In this document: positions 10,644 to 21,825 of the stretch, in pieces
Numbering within the stretch: position 1 is the stretch's first letter
Layout of the letters: every line of letters starts with the position of its first letter
NCBI GenBank assembly: GCA_964017185.1
Contig: OZ024877.1
Span: forward strand, 61,406,711 to 61,470,710
From: Rugalucina vietnamica
Lineage: Eukaryota > Mollusca > Bivalvia > Lucinida > Lucinidae
Reading direction: 5' to 3'
Length of the DNA stretch: 64,000 nt
Position numbers and translations under genes: made by a program
The notes under the pieces: generated by a model
What the model was told of the DNA's origin: nothing
Database searches by the model: none
Seen by the model: the letters and a program-made list of their open reading frames with translations, nothing else

Positions 10644-11804
10644 TTACAATGGGAAAACACACAAAAAAATTCGTGCCCGTAACCACAAAGCCAAGAGCTT
10701 TCCTATTTTGTGTGTAGCAATGTATAAAGATCCCCTTTATAAATCCTGCCAAACATGCCCCTCGGGTCCATACAGGCCACGCCGCGGGGGCGTCATGGGA
10801 AAAACATAAACAAAACATTTCCGAAACCACAAGGCCAAGAGCTTTAATATTTGTTTATAACAATGTGTAGTGGTCCTCTTTATAAATGCTGCCAACCATA
10901 CCCCTGGGGTCAAAAATGGCCCCGCCCCGGGGGTGATTAGCTCCCATAGACTTACATTGGGAAAAACCACAAGGCCCAGGGCTTCCTTATTTTGTGTGCA
11001 GCAATTTATAGTGGTCCTCTTTATCAATCCTGCAAACCGTGCCCATGTGATCCATACCGGCCCCGCACAGGGGGTGTCATCATCTGCCCTAGTTTTATAA
11101 TTGGAAATACATGTAAAATATTCTTCTCTGAAACTAAACGAGCCAAATCTTCTATATTTGATATGCAGTGTTGTAATTCGGAGATTTACATCAATCCTGC
11201 GTATCATGTCCCTGGGGTCAAAAATGGCCCTACCATTGGGTGTGTGTGTGGGGGGGTCAATAGCTCCCAAAGACTTACAATTGAAAAAAAACAACAAATA
11301 AAATCTTCTCCTCCGAAACCGCAAGGCCCAAAGCTTTCATATTTTGTCTGGAGCAATGTATAGGACTCCTCTTTATAAATCCTACCAACAGTTCCCCCGG
11401 GGTCCATACAGGCCACGCCCCAGGCGTGTCATTATCTACCGTAGACTTATAATGGAAATACATGAAAACAAACTTCTTCTCTGCAACCGCACGACAAAAA
11501 AGCTTGTAAATTTGGTATGCAACAATTGCATAAATCCTGCCAATCATGCCCCTGGGGTCAAATATACATCGGGGGTCATTTAAGGACCCTGACCTTTAAA
11601 TATGACTTTTTCAAGTGAACCAAACTGACGGATAAGTGATTACACAATCCAGACAAGAGCTATCCTGCTGATGTACATGTAAGTACGGCTTCAAGGTCAC
11701 ATGACGTAGATGGCCACCATACCCATATGCGGTGAAACCCCAAACTACTTGGTTCAGTGGCTGTACTTGTTGACTCTCAGGTGAGCGATCTTTACCCTGG
11801 AGCT

Positions 11805-12405
11805 ACTTGTTGCTTTACGGTTGGAACGACCCACCGGGGTCCAACTGGTGTTTTTCTTTTGCTCCGGAGTTAGTAGGTTATTCGGCGCCCAGGGATCTCC
11901 ATCGTCGGGCAGCTTACTCAATCTGTGAGTCCTGGGTTTTGATTCATCAGGATGTTTATCATGATTTATTTGTTTGTTCTTGATGATTCATTGACTAGTT
12001 AGAGATTCACCACAAGGACCAAATAAATAACTAAATGTTATGAACCACTGCAGAAGCTGAGGGTGAGGTTAGGTACCTGTAAAACCGGTTTAAGCCCGCC
12101 AGTAACTTTGTGTTACTGATCGTTCCAAGTCGATACTTCTGTAGTGGTTCTTTTTGTTTTATGTCTTGGTGTTTATTTTTTTTTTTTTTTGTGCTGTTGG
12201 CGCCTTATGTATGTTTTAATATTTTAGTTAAGTTAAGGTAACTGAGTGGCCACCTATTGGGAAAATAGCTGCTCATTCGGCTTACGATATGTTTTATCGT
12301 ATAATGTACCTGATTGTTACTTTGGTTTTTTCCCACCTCGGTTTTTGGAGTGGGAATCTTTTTCTGATTGCGTCTTTTCCTGATCTTTGCCAACTTGTAC
12401 CTTTT
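11805..12405 (+). mobile_element. PLE-A 3' untranslated end, 5'-truncated
   Basis: Runs from the 'CCACCGGGGTCCAACTGG' block through 'AACCACTGCAGAAGCTGAGG', 'GCGCCTTATGTATG' and 'GTGGCCACCTATTGGG' to the family 3' end. No coding part is left. It abuts the pearl-like element end at 11786. Confidence 0.75.
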
Positions 12406-12479
12406 CAGTTTCTTAAAGACTCGTATGAAAAATGGAGTACTTGTCCTGCCCAGAAATATAAGTAAATAAACTAAAAAAA

Positions 12480-12555
12480 TAACATCTGTGTAAATCGAAC
12501 CCGGGTCGACAGATTAAAAAGCAAGTAACACAATCAATACACCACCGAGTCCTTT
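12480..12555 (-). repeat. tRNA-like SINE fragment
   Basis: On the minus strand, 'GGACTCGGTGGTGTATTG' then, ~35 nt on, 'CCCGGGTTCGATTTAC' give A- and B-box-like elements. It is short and without a discernible tail. Confidence 0.35.
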
Positions 12556-12569
12556 CCTAAAATCATTAG

Positions 12570-13500
12570 CTTGCAATGTATTAATGGCGATTTTAGGTGA
12601 GGGCCTTTCGGAACCAAATGTTGGATTTAAGACGCTTTTAGGCGAGGGCTTTTCGGAACCAGAATTTTATGATGATTTGGTTTACAAGTTTAAGAAACTT
12701 ATAGGAAGGGAGGCTTTTTCTTTTCAGTTCAGAAAAACCATTACACGTTATAGACGTACAGGTTATAACTTGAATGTTATGCGACAGCTTGCATGCTTAG
12801 TTTTTAACCCAATCATGGTTGATAACTATGCTGTCTTCTTTAATTGCACGCCGGTGGGTCGGGCGTCAGACTCTATAATGGACCCGATTTAAAGCTATTC
12901 ATTTTAGTTGGTTGGGCCGGAGCTTCTTGTCTGTTGATTGGCCCAACGGGGTCAACTGGTGTTTTTCTTTTGCTCCGGAGTTAGTTAGTTATTCGGCGGC
13001 CAGGGGTCTCCATCGTCGGACAGCTTACTGAGTCTGTTGAGTCCTCGTTTTTGATTCATCAGGATGTTAATCATGATTTATCTGTTTGTTCTTGATGACT
13101 CATTGACTAGTTAGAGATTCACCACGAGGACCCAAGAACTAACTAAATGTTATGAACCACGCAGAAGCTAAGGGTGAGGTTATGGCCATGTAAAATTGAT
13201 TTAAGCCTGCCAGACTGGTCGTTCAAAAGCGATACTTCTGTGGTGGTTCTTTCATCTTATGCGTGTTTTTTTTTTCTAAATTGTTTGTGCTGTTGGCGCT
13301 TTATGTTTTTTTTTTAGTTAAGTTTAGGCAACTAAGTGGTCATCTATTGGGAAAATAGCTGCTCATTAGGCTTACGATATGTTTTCATGGTATAAGTACC
13401 TGATTGTTAATTTAGTTTTTTTCCCATCTCGGTTTTTGGAGTGGGAATCTTTTTTCTGATTGCGCCTTTTCCTGATCTTTGCCTACTTGTACCTCTTTAT
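12570..13500 (+). mobile_element. PLE-A copy: RT-protein C-terminus plus 3' end
   Basis: The first ~320 bp encode the C-terminal end of the PLE-A protein (12584-12892: SEPEFYDDLVYKFKKL, then RYRRTGYNLNVMRQ, ending near GRASDS), stopping with TAA. The 3' untranslated block follows to the terminus at about 13498. A partial duplication of the 'LGEGLSEP' codons is seen at the truncated 5' end. Confidence 0.7.
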
Positions 13501-13664
13501 AGTACCATAAATGAACACTCGCGTGGCGGATCTAGATATGCATTCTTAGTACCCCATAATTTTATCTGAAATGCTATACTTTTTGCCTGAATAACTAGAT
13601 CTACCATAGTATTTGCAATATTTGGTTACGTATTATTTGGATATGTTCATCGAACATCTCTAAG

Positions 13665-14288
13665 CTTGTATAGTTGGTTGGGCCCGGAGCTTTCAGTCTG
13701 TTGCCTGGCCCACGGGGATTCAACTGGTGTTTTTCTTTTGCTCCGGGTTTCAGTAAGTTATTTGGCGCCGAGGGATCTCCATCGTCGGGCAGCTTACTGA
13801 GTCTGTTGAGTTCTCGTGTTTGATTCATCAAGGTGGTATAACGATTTATTTGGTTGTCCTTGATGATTCATTGACTAGTTAGAGATTCACCACGAGGACC
13901 GAGCAACTAACTAAATGTTGTGAACCACTGCAGAAGATGAGGGTGAGGTTAGGCGCCTGTAAAACCGGTTTTAGCCCCCTCCCCCCTAATTTTATATTAC
14001 TGATCGTTCCAAGGCGATACTTCTGTTGTGGTTCTAATTGTTTTGTATTTTGGAGCCGAATTTTTGTGCTGTTTGAGCCGTATGTACGTTTTCATATTTT
14101 AGTTCAGTCCTAATGTCGTGTAACTGAATGGTCGTCTATTGGGGAATAGCTGCTCACTCGGCTTACGACATGTTTTCATGGTATATGTATTAAAGTGTCA
14201 TTTAAGTTTTTCCCACACATCGGTTTATATAGTGGGAATTTCTTTCTGATTGCGCCATTTTCTGATCATTGCCTATTTGTAATTTTTT
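13665..14288 (+). mobile_element. PLE-A 3' untranslated end, diverged copy
   Basis: Begins near 'TTGGTTGGGCCCGGAG' just after where the protein would stop and runs to a degraded terminus at ~14288, where it meets an AAT microsatellite. It is more diverged than the neighbouring copies, so it is an older insertion. The gap 13500-13665 holds nothing recognisable. Confidence 0.65.
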
Positions 14289-14334
<46 letters not shown>

Positions 14335-14350
14335 TTATAATAATAATAAA
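14289..14350. repeat. (AAT)n microsatellite
   Basis: About 18 units with a few interruptions, directly at the 3' end of a PLE-A copy. Confidence 0.85.
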
Positions 14351-14399
14351 ACTTATATAAAAACGGGGACGAAGTTTCTATGTATATATCCGAAGTAAG

Positions 14400-14630
14400 G
14401 CTCCGTTTTCGCAAAGACACGACCATGGCTCAGATGACCTTGAGTTACCCTGTTGTGACATACTATTGCCAAAGAATAGACCGATTGTAGTGGACACGTT
14501 TTACAGACCATCAAAACGAATTGGCTTATTTGAAAAGCCTGAATATGTGTCTCTCAAAATTAGAAAGGATTCAGAAATATACCATCTGGGAGATTTTAAG
14601 ATACTATCTGAATCTGTTTAAAGGGGTTCC
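14400..14630 (+). pseudogene. LINE endonuclease fragment
   Basis: One frame reads RPIVVDTFYRPSKRIG, then LKIRKDSEIYHLGDFKI. YRP followed by xxLGDFN is the standard LINE endonuclease pattern. The asparagine of GDFN is lysine here. Only about 75 codons are readable. It is a different subfamily from the fragment at 8960. Confidence 0.5.
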
Positions 14631-14639
14631 CACTTGATA

Positions 14640-15590
14640 GGGTCACCCTAGCAGATACGTATCGTCTTGAGTTTTCTTAACATTTTACTTTAATCATTAC
14701 ATTTACGAGGCAGCGTTAACTTTATAGTTCAGCAATTGAGACGCATAGGTTTCTTTAGGGCAGCAACTGGGGGCAAGACCTCGCGGCTACAGTATAATAT
14801 CCTGCTTACAGGTGCCTTTCAAAAGTATTAGATATTGTTCTCATAACCACAGTTCCCCCGCTATTTCACAGAATAGTTTATGGAATCTTCGTATACCAAA
14901 CAGCAGACCCTAGTTCTGTTTTCCCCCGGTGACATACGCGTATACACACAAAGGCGTGCAAACACAATAAAGTTATGTATAATTAATTCGCTGGATCCTT
15001 GGTCGAAAATACTTTCACCATGCGGTATGCTGACTTGGGCAATGGCCTCTCAGAAAAAGATGAACATTAACATCTATTTTGTAAACAGTTTAGTTTATGC
15101 TGACATTACTTTAACCTATGGATGCACTTTAAATTTTATCCACGCTGAGGGATGTTCGTTACAAAATAACGTGGTTCCGGACGACAGTATGCTACATTGA
15201 GTGTGATTGCCTATAGATCTATACATATATCAAAATAAAGATTTCGTGCAAAAACTTTGTTTTCGCGGCTATAGAACACGAGCTTAAATACTGACTTTTA
15301 CGTCAGCGTTATCTTATTAGCATATCGTGCTAGGTTTCAGAAACTTTCAACTTTTACTCGCAATGCTACTGGCCACGTTCTTATTCGTTTGCTTTGTTTA
15401 GTTCCTCTGATCATCCATGGAAACAGAATACCAGAAACCATTACACATAGCTGTTTGTGGGACGTTAAAACCCAATCAACCAATAATTTCACATTAAACC
15501 ATATTAACGACAATCACCGCAAGTTATTCGGCGTTAAAGCCCAGATAATCAACATTGTGGAAAATCAAGAACTAAAAAGGAGTGGTCATT
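14640..15590. other. No recognisable gene
   Basis: Open frames at 14880-15200 (106 codons) and 15389-15655 (88 codons) have no recognisable domain. I see no promoter, repeat or RNA gene. Confidence 0.35.
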
Positions 15591-15594
15591 ACGA

Positions 15595-15780
15595 ACACAT
15601 GCCCATACAATTTACAGAGATTTTTGAAGTTTTTAAAGGTGACAATTTTCAGTAGAAAAAAAAAAGATATTTGTGTTATTTTTGCTCAAAACATAGACTG
15701 TAGGTACACGTCAGAAACACCTCGGCGAGGCGGTTCTAACGAGTACTAACAATCTATGTTTTGAGCAAAAGTTGCAAAGT
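15595..15780 (+). repeat. Hairpin repeat, left copy flanking the zinc-finger gene
   Basis: Contains 'ATGCCCATACAATTTACAGA' and 'TTTTTGCTCAAAACATAGA', followed by an imperfect palindrome around CCTCGGCGAGG and ending in the inverted 'TCTATGTTTTGAGCAAAA'. A directly oriented relative lies at 16953-17135. An AAT microsatellite (15797-15830) follows. Confidence 0.6.
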
Positions 15781-15796
15781 TGTGTAAATGTGTATG

Positions 15797-15833
<37 letters not shown>

Positions 15834-16014
15834 TTATAAAAATATAATCTCTATATTTTAGGAGCATAACGTAGTTAGCACGCGTGCCAGTCTGCCATAC
15901 GGTCATCTAGAGAAAACAGACATTGATTATTATCGCAACTTTTTAATTCACGATCCCCGCTCCCGAAGCATTTCGCTATATATCGAACATAGGCACGTGC
16001 ATAAACTCGGTGGT

Positions 16015-16833
16015 TTATTTTCCAAAACTTTCATACAGTTCACTTTTATCAAATGTATCTCCCGTGTGAGCAAGCATATGATTCGATAGATTGCCTTTCT
16101 GAGTAAATCTTTTTCCACAAGTTTCGCATTTATAAGGTTTATCTCCAGTGTGTAAAAGTATATGCCTAGATAAACTGCCTTTCTGTGTAAATGATTTTCC
16201 ACAAGTTTCACATGTATGAGGTTTATGTCCAGAGTGAATAAGTATATGCTTGGAGAGATCATGATTCTGTGTAAATGATTTACCACAGGTTTCACATTTA
16301 TAAGGTTTATCTCCAGTGTGAATAAGCATATGCTTGGTTACACTGCATTTCTGTGTAAATGATTTACCACAAGTTTCACATTTATGAGGTTTATCTCCAG
16401 TGTGAATAAGCATATGGGTGGAAAGATGATTTTTTTCTGTGAATAATGTGCCACAAACTGTACACCGATATGGTTTAGCGCCTGTGTGAATACGTATATG
16501 CCTAGATAAACCGCCTTTCTCGGTGAATGATTTTCCACAGAACTTGCATTTATGAGGTTTATCTCCAGAGTGAAAAAGCATATGTACAGAAAGGATGCTT
16601 TTCCGCGTAAATGATTTTCCACACGTTTCGCAACCATACGGTTTCTCTCCAGAGTGAATAAGCATATGCTTGGATCGACTACCTTTTTGTGTGAATGACT
16701 TTCCACATACGTCACAATTAAACCGTTTCTCTCGAGTGTGAATGAGCATATGGGAAGTAAAATTGCTCTTCGTCATAAATGATTTACCACATGCTTCACA
16801 CGTTTGGCATTTATTGTGAAATTGATCATACAT
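16015..16833 (-). CDS. C2H2 zinc-finger protein, nine fingers, intronless
   Basis: 272 codons, ATG at 16833-16831, TAA at 16017-16015, no introns or stops. Nine tandem C2H2 fingers fill residues ~13-260, each of the form C-x2-C-G-K-S-F-T-x5-L-x2-H-x3-H. They are joined by H-T/S-G-x-K-P-Y/H linkers, the Krüppel-type linker. Consecutive fingers are very alike (CETCGKSFTQK recurs), so the array grew by recent tandem duplication. The first 12 residues and the last ~12 carry no known effector domain such as KRAB, BTB or SCAN. The likely role is sequence-specific nuclear DNA binding. It could be a retrocopy or one member of an expanded lineage-specific family. Direct copies of a hairpin repeat lie on both sides. 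Confidence 0.85.
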   Translation of the reverse strand: MYDQFHNKCQTCEACGKSFMTKSNFTSHMLIHTREKRFNCDVCGKSFTQKGSRSKHMLIHSGEKPYGCETCGKSFTRKSILSVHMLFHSGDKPHKCKFCGKSFTEKGGLSRHIRIHTGAKPYRCTVCGTLFTEKNHLSTHMLIHTGDKPHKCETCGKSFTQKCSVTKHMLIHTGDKPYKCETCGKSFTQNHDLSKHILIHSGHKPHTCETCGKSFTQKGSLSRHILLHTGDKPYKCETCGKRFTQKGNLSNHMLAHTGDTFDKSELYESFGK

Positions 16834-16952
16834 TTTTTACAAAATTGTTGAACCTCACTGCAGTTGTTTTTCATTGAAGTGTTCAATACTTATCATGTAA
16901 CAATCCGTCACCAGCAACGACAATCCATAACTGATATGCATCCATTACGAAA

Positions 16953-17135
16953 ACATGCCCATGCAATATACAGAGACTTTTAAAGCTGTAAAAAATGAAA
17001 AATTTCAGTAGAAAATGTTTGCTATTTTTCTTATTTTTGCTCAAAAAATAAATTGTGGGTACACGTTAGAATCGCCTCGCCGAGGCGGTTCTAACGAGTA
17101 CCCACAATCTATGTTTCGGAACAAAAATAAGAAAA
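16953..17135 (+). repeat. Hairpin repeat, right copy flanking the zinc-finger gene
   Basis: 'CATGCCCATGCAATATACAG', then 'TTTTTGCTCAAAAAAT' and a palindrome centred near 17084 (GCCTCG/CGAGGC inside GTGGGTA/TACCCAC). Aligns by eye to 15595-15780 in the same orientation. Confidence 0.6.
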
Positions 17136-17697
17136 ACAGGTTTACCCCTGCATATCCCAGTTTTGCTATATAAAGATGGGGTTTGAGGAGGGTACACATT
17201 TCACGGACTTGTTTTCTATACAACCAATTGTTTATTTCCATATAGCTTTGATAAGAGAGCTAGTATTGTTGGTTCTGGAAATTTGGATATAGTCTCAGTG
17301 TAAGAGTGCCTGTCTCGTTGTCGGTCCTACAATGAGCTGTCTTGCTAATGCTTGTGGTATGGGAAAAATTTTGTTCCATGCCTGTAAGTAAACAAGAACA
17401 ACTTAAACAATATTTAAAAATATCATTTAAAATAACTTTTTCAATATGGTTTCAAGCCGACCTGGGTTAATTGTTTATCGTGATTACTTTGATTTGATTG
17501 ATTGTTTAATCAAAAAATATTCAATACTTGAATGGGTTAATGCAAACACATGTCTAAAGCCCCGGTCACATGGCCAGGATTTGCGTTTACACAAATTTTG
17601 CATGCCAGTTTTGCTCAGGTAAGTTGAAATAAATTTTGCTTTGCGGTCACATGAGCTTTTGAGGTCTTGTCATTTCAGTTAAAATTGTCGAAGGATA
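17136..17697. other. Non-coding, unassigned
   Basis: No gene seen. The phrase 'GCCCCGGTCACATGGCC' at ~17560 and 'TGCGGTCACATGAGC' at ~17641 may mark the ends of a small unidentified repeat. Confidence 0.3.
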
Positions 17698-17911
17698 AAA
17701 AGGTACAAGTAGGCAAAGATCAGGAAAAGGCGCAATCAGAAAAAGATTCCCACTCCAAAAACCGAGGTGGGAAAAAACCAAACTAACAATCAGGTACTTA
17801 TACCATGAAACATATCGTAAGCCGAATGAGCAGCTATTTTCCCAGTAGGTGGCCACTCAGTTACCTTAACTTAACTAAAAATATGAAAACATACATAAGG
17901 CGCCAACAGCA

Positions 17912-17946
<35 letters not shown>
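17698..17946 (-). mobile_element. PLE-A 3' end, 5'-truncated
   Basis: Minus-strand copy; its terminus is at 17698 and the copy runs back to the long A run at 17917-17946, which corresponds to a T-rich stretch of the family 3' region. Confidence 0.75.
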
Positions 17947-17949
<3 letters not shown>

Positions 17950-17999
17950 GTGATTTTTATATCGGATAAAATTTATATCAGTTAACGTAGTTATGATGA

Positions 18000-18310
18000 A
18001 TAGACTGTCCAGGTTTAAGCGACGTAGAATGCTGCTATACTGCCTTGCATTTGGGTTTGCTATGGGGTTAGGACATGAAGAGCAGGAATGGCGAAACAGA
18101 AAGATCTAGATATCGGTATGACAGGATAGTCCTAAAGACATTTACAGATGGGTGGAAAACTTCAGAATGACTAGGCAAACCGTCAATAAGATGTGCTGGG
18201 TTCTTGAACCTGATCTTTCGCCAATGGAAAATACTGTACGGGATGCAATAGGAGCGCAAAAACAAGTAGTACTTACGGTCTACTCGCAATTGGGAATTTA
18301 TTTGGTGTGG
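18000..18310 (+). pseudogene. PIF/Harbinger-like transposase N-terminal fragment
   Basis: A frame with a stop and a frameshift reads FKRRRMLLYCLAFGFA, then YRWVENFRMTRQTVNKMCW and VRDAIGAQKQVVLTVYSQLG. The pattern F-R-M-S/T-R-x-T ... R-x-x-I-x-x-x-K-Q-V resembles the helix-turn-helix region of HARBI1-type transposases. The DDE part is absent and sequence passes into an unrelated repeat by 18370. The assignment is from pattern memory only. Confidence 0.4.
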
Positions 18311-18369
18311 CAAAATCCATCGCATTTAAGTGCATTCTCAGGGTCTGTGAAGCTTAAGTTGAAAATCAC

Positions 18370-19385
18370 TTGCATGTTCTGGAGAAGTTTTTTGTAGGGT
18401 TTTTACCATATATGGGCATGACAGCTATCTTGGTCAATTGACCTACACTGTTTATATATATTTTGGTTCCTCCTTCCCACAGATGCTTCACATAAAACTT
18501 GGCTTAGATTGGCCATGCGGTTCTTGAAGAAAAGGTGTTTGAATATTACAGTAACAAACATGTATATTGCTCCTGGCTTGGTTCAGATGAGCCCCTGGTT
18601 TCCAATTATTTTCAGAACCATCAATATTCAGTCACACTGCATTTTTCAAGCAAGATTTTTCCTTTAAAAGACATTTTAACAGTTTTCCCAATTTAAATGC
18701 AAAGGGGACCTATGCTGACCTTGTCATAAACTAGGTCAAGGTCATCAGAGGGTCATGATTTATATATACTATGTAATACTTTGGCCACTGACCCCTCATG
18801 CCAAGTTTTATTGAAATCGGTCCATCAGTTCCGGAGAAAATGTTTGAAGGGTTTTTACAATATATGGGCATGGCGGCCATCTTGGCCATGACCTGGATTA
18901 TTTATATACATATCCCCCATTCTATAGATGCTTCACATTAAATTCGGTTTTGATTGGCTAAGCCATTTCAGAGGTTGGTTGGTTGATTGGAGTTTAACGT
19001 CCCACCAACAGCTAAGGTCATATGGAGACGGGACCTCGGTTTAAAGTCCCATCCGACGGACTGGAGAAGCCCGGGAACGAACCTCCGACCCCTGGTTTAC
19101 AAGTCGAAAGACATAACCACTACACCACGCAGGCTTCTCCATTTCAGAGGAGAAGATGTTTGAATATTATGGTAATATACATATACAGGTGCTTCACAAA
19201 AAATTTTATAGGAAACGATTTTTCTCATAATTATTTACATGGATGCTTCATATAATTTGACTTTGATTGGACAAGGGGTTTCAGAGGAGAAGACCTTCGA
19301 AAATGGTGGACGACGACGGACGGACGCCGGATGCCTACCTATCCTTTAAGCTCACCTGAAAGCCTTGAGCGCAGGTGAGCTTAAA
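18370..19385 (+). mobile_element. Pearl/HINE-like element, degenerate
   Basis: Two diverged core units carry 'ATATATGGGCATG' with 'CGGCCATCTTGG' and 'GATGCTTCACAT' (around 18405-18500 and 18855-18950). An ACGACGGACGG tract (19309-19325) precedes the usual end AAGCTCACCTGA ... CAGGTGAGCTTAAAA (19350-19384). A SINE is nested at 18965-19145. Confidence 0.55.
18965..19145 (-). repeat. tRNA-derived SINE nested in the pearl-like element
   Basis: On the minus strand, 'GCGTGGTGTAGTGGTTATG' (A box) and, ~40 nt on, 'GAGGTTCGTTCCCGGG' (B box) have correct tRNA spacing. The body continues to GGTTGGTTGATTGG. A diverged relative is at 43607-43770. Confidence 0.6.
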
Positions 19386-19567
19386 ATGCATCATGGAAAC
19401 ATCTCCGTGTAGAACTTTACCCCTTCAAAACCTATATTTATATAGTGAATTTTGAAGTAGAAAAAAATCAATTATTGATGTAATCATGTAATTCAAAAGT
19501 CGAAAATGCTAAATTGTAACAAAATCAATATAAAAACCCATTATTTTATGACAGGCAAGATAAATAT

Positions 19568-20191
19568 TTATAATTCCAACTTCACTAATTTCCTACATTC
19601 TGATTGGTTGTTTGCAAGACTTTATACTTCGATAAAAGCAGTGCGTAAGAATACTCGGTTTTCATCTGAAAATTGGTGCGACGTTACGTGATAATGTGAC
19701 GTTTATTCGAAGAAACATTGACGTCACCAAATTTAAACGTCATAAAAACAATGGATGAACGCGTTTTGAAGGCGTCGAAATGATTATTTGGAATTTCTAT
19801 AATAATGGACGCTTTTTCTTTTAACAGAACATCTTGCGGTAAGTGTTTTAATCGTCTTGTTGTGTGTTGAAATTTGACGCTAGAATTTCTCATGTTCCAA
19901 GCCCCAGTTCAAAATCGACATGTCTTTCAATCGGTCCAGACGGCGATATTTTCTGCCAAAAGAACAATTTTGAATGAAGAAGAGGTGTTTTAAAGCTCCC
20001 GCTTTTTCAGCCTGCCTATAGCAAGTCAGTTTTAGCTTCTATTAATTGCGAGAAGTGAGTTCTACGCTTTGGAAATTTTCAAGATGGCTGCCCCATGAAG
20101 ATCCGTTTTGCTCTATTTTCCTTCCGCTGGCTATAAAAAATTTAATCAATGTAGATAAATGCAGTGTAATGAGACAAAGTTGGAATTATAA
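19568..20191. mobile_element. MITE-like element with 15-bp terminal inverted repeats
   Basis: TTATAATTCCAACTT at 19568-19582 is perfectly inverted at 20177-20191. The interior has no convincing ORF. It directly abuts the long hairpin at 20192-20346, which may be part of the same unit. Confidence 0.45.
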
Positions 20192-20346
20192 GGAATGAAT
20201 TATTATTTTTGTTGATTTTATCGATGTGTAAACTCAGGCGAATCACTCACAAACTTTTTCATAAAGCCCTTCGGGCTTTATTTAGTTTGTGAGTGATTCG
20301 CCTGAGTTTACACATCGATAAAATCAACAAAAATAAAATTCATTCC
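20192..20346. repeat. Long near-perfect hairpin, ~63-bp stem
   Basis: Left arm 20192-20255 and right arm 20284-20346 are complementary along their length with one 1-nt bulge. The 28-nt loop itself forms the hairpin AAAGCCC-TTC-GGGCTTT. No coding. Confidence 0.85.
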
Positions 20347-20399
20347 TATAGTAAAATCAAAATTTAGTTCATACATAGATATTTAATATGTAATTAAAA

Positions 20400-21240
20400 G
20401 CAATTCTCAAGTAATCTAGGAGAAGTTTCCGTAAAGGATACAGTACACATAAAGTAATTTTAATCTGTGGATAAATAAGACTTTTTTCGTGATAAATATT
20501 TGTAAAATTAAAATTAAGTTCATAAATAGACATGGGCCAAGATCTGATAAAAAGGGTCTTATGGCAGAAAAATCAAAACTAAGATATTAATGGCGTATGA
20601 AAGACCAAGTTTCTCTAAATATTTCCTGAAAACTTGAAGAGATTATCTTTACAAATAGCAAAGATATGAACGTTGAAACGCGTGTAGTTGAAGCAATCTC
20701 AAAAAAACGTCAGGAAGCTGTTGATGACGTTTGGACGTTGATGACGTTAACGTCTTTAATTCACTGTAATTAAAAGAAGGTAAGACTAAAAGTCTCAAAC
20801 TTCTGTGTGTTTCTTGAAGTTTAACAGTTATACTACTGCACAGACTATGCAATAGGCACAAATGCACAAACTGTTTGACAAAACATGCAATACAAAAGGC
20901 GCACCTGATTTTTAAAATGAGGGTAGTCCTTATTGCGCAATGGTTGCTATGGCAACATACATGATACAAATAACGTTTGACCATAAGAAAAGTTTATGTC
21001 TTGGATTGTGTTACAATATTAAAGCTGTATGAAATAAATATCAGAACATGCCAAATATCTCAGATTTAGATAGTAGCTTTAAAATTTTAAAAGCAAAAAA
21101 TGTAATTGAATGCCCGAAGACACCTTTTACCAGATCCGCGCTCATATTTAATAATTCCCAAGTAATCTATGAGAAGTTTCCGTAATGGATACAGTACACA
21201 TAAAGTAATTTTAATTTGTGGATAAATTAGACTTATTTCG
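20400..21240 (+). repeat. Direct repeat pair (~90 bp) within non-coding sequence
   Basis: 'GAGAAGTTTCCGTAA' through 'GATACAGTACACATAAAG' occurs at 20417-20490 and 21170-21240 in the same orientation with a few substitutions. The 111-codon minus-strand frame at 20649-20984 lies between them and is not recognised. Confidence 0.55.
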
Positions 21241-21792
21241 TGGATTGAAAATAATGTAAGTGGTTGTAGTTAAAGGAGTAGGCCCACACACTATTGTATG
21301 TGCGCTTTATGAAAGCCTTTTATGAAGCTGAACAGTTTGCAACAAATTTCATGAAAATCAACCAAGGTGTAAGGAAATGTTAGCATTTTGATAATTTTGA
21401 TGGCCCAAATCCAGAACGAGGCTGTGAGGGTATGAAGTCACTCCCTCACAATAATGGAATTATAAATATCTGCCGTTTCCATGCAAATTAAATTATGAAA
21501 GTTGTTGAAATACGTTTCATTTACTAAATGGAATCATACTGATCTGTTTTCGAATGTAAAAAGGAAGCCTACTGCTGTAAATAAGCATTTTTTTTGGTTT
21601 TGGTCACGTGGCTAGCTAAACAAAATGGTGACCACCAAAGGCGACCATTGTTGAATCTTTAAACTTTATATCTTCAAAACCACTTAACCGATTTTAATAA
21701 ATGTGGTGTAAAAATGTTTGTTTTGCTGATCTCTTTCCTTTGAAATGAAGGATAATGTTTGTAAACCTATTCCGTTTAAATTAAATTGTGTG

Positions 21793-21825
<33 letters not shown>

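Larger units (their letters stand above)
9956..11786 (+). mobile_element. Pearl/HINE-like element with ~130-bp core repeats
   Basis: Starts TAGCTCATCTGAGC and ends CTCTCAGGTGAGC, the same kind of inverted ends as 23216-25026. The core is about eight diverged units built on 'TTTATAAATCCTGCCAACC', CCCC-rich 'GGGGTCAAAAATGGCCCC', and 'ATAGACTTACATTGGGAAAA'. Frames inside (10573-11583) merely follow the repeats. A hammerhead-bearing insertion occupies 10335-10643. Confidence 0.6.
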
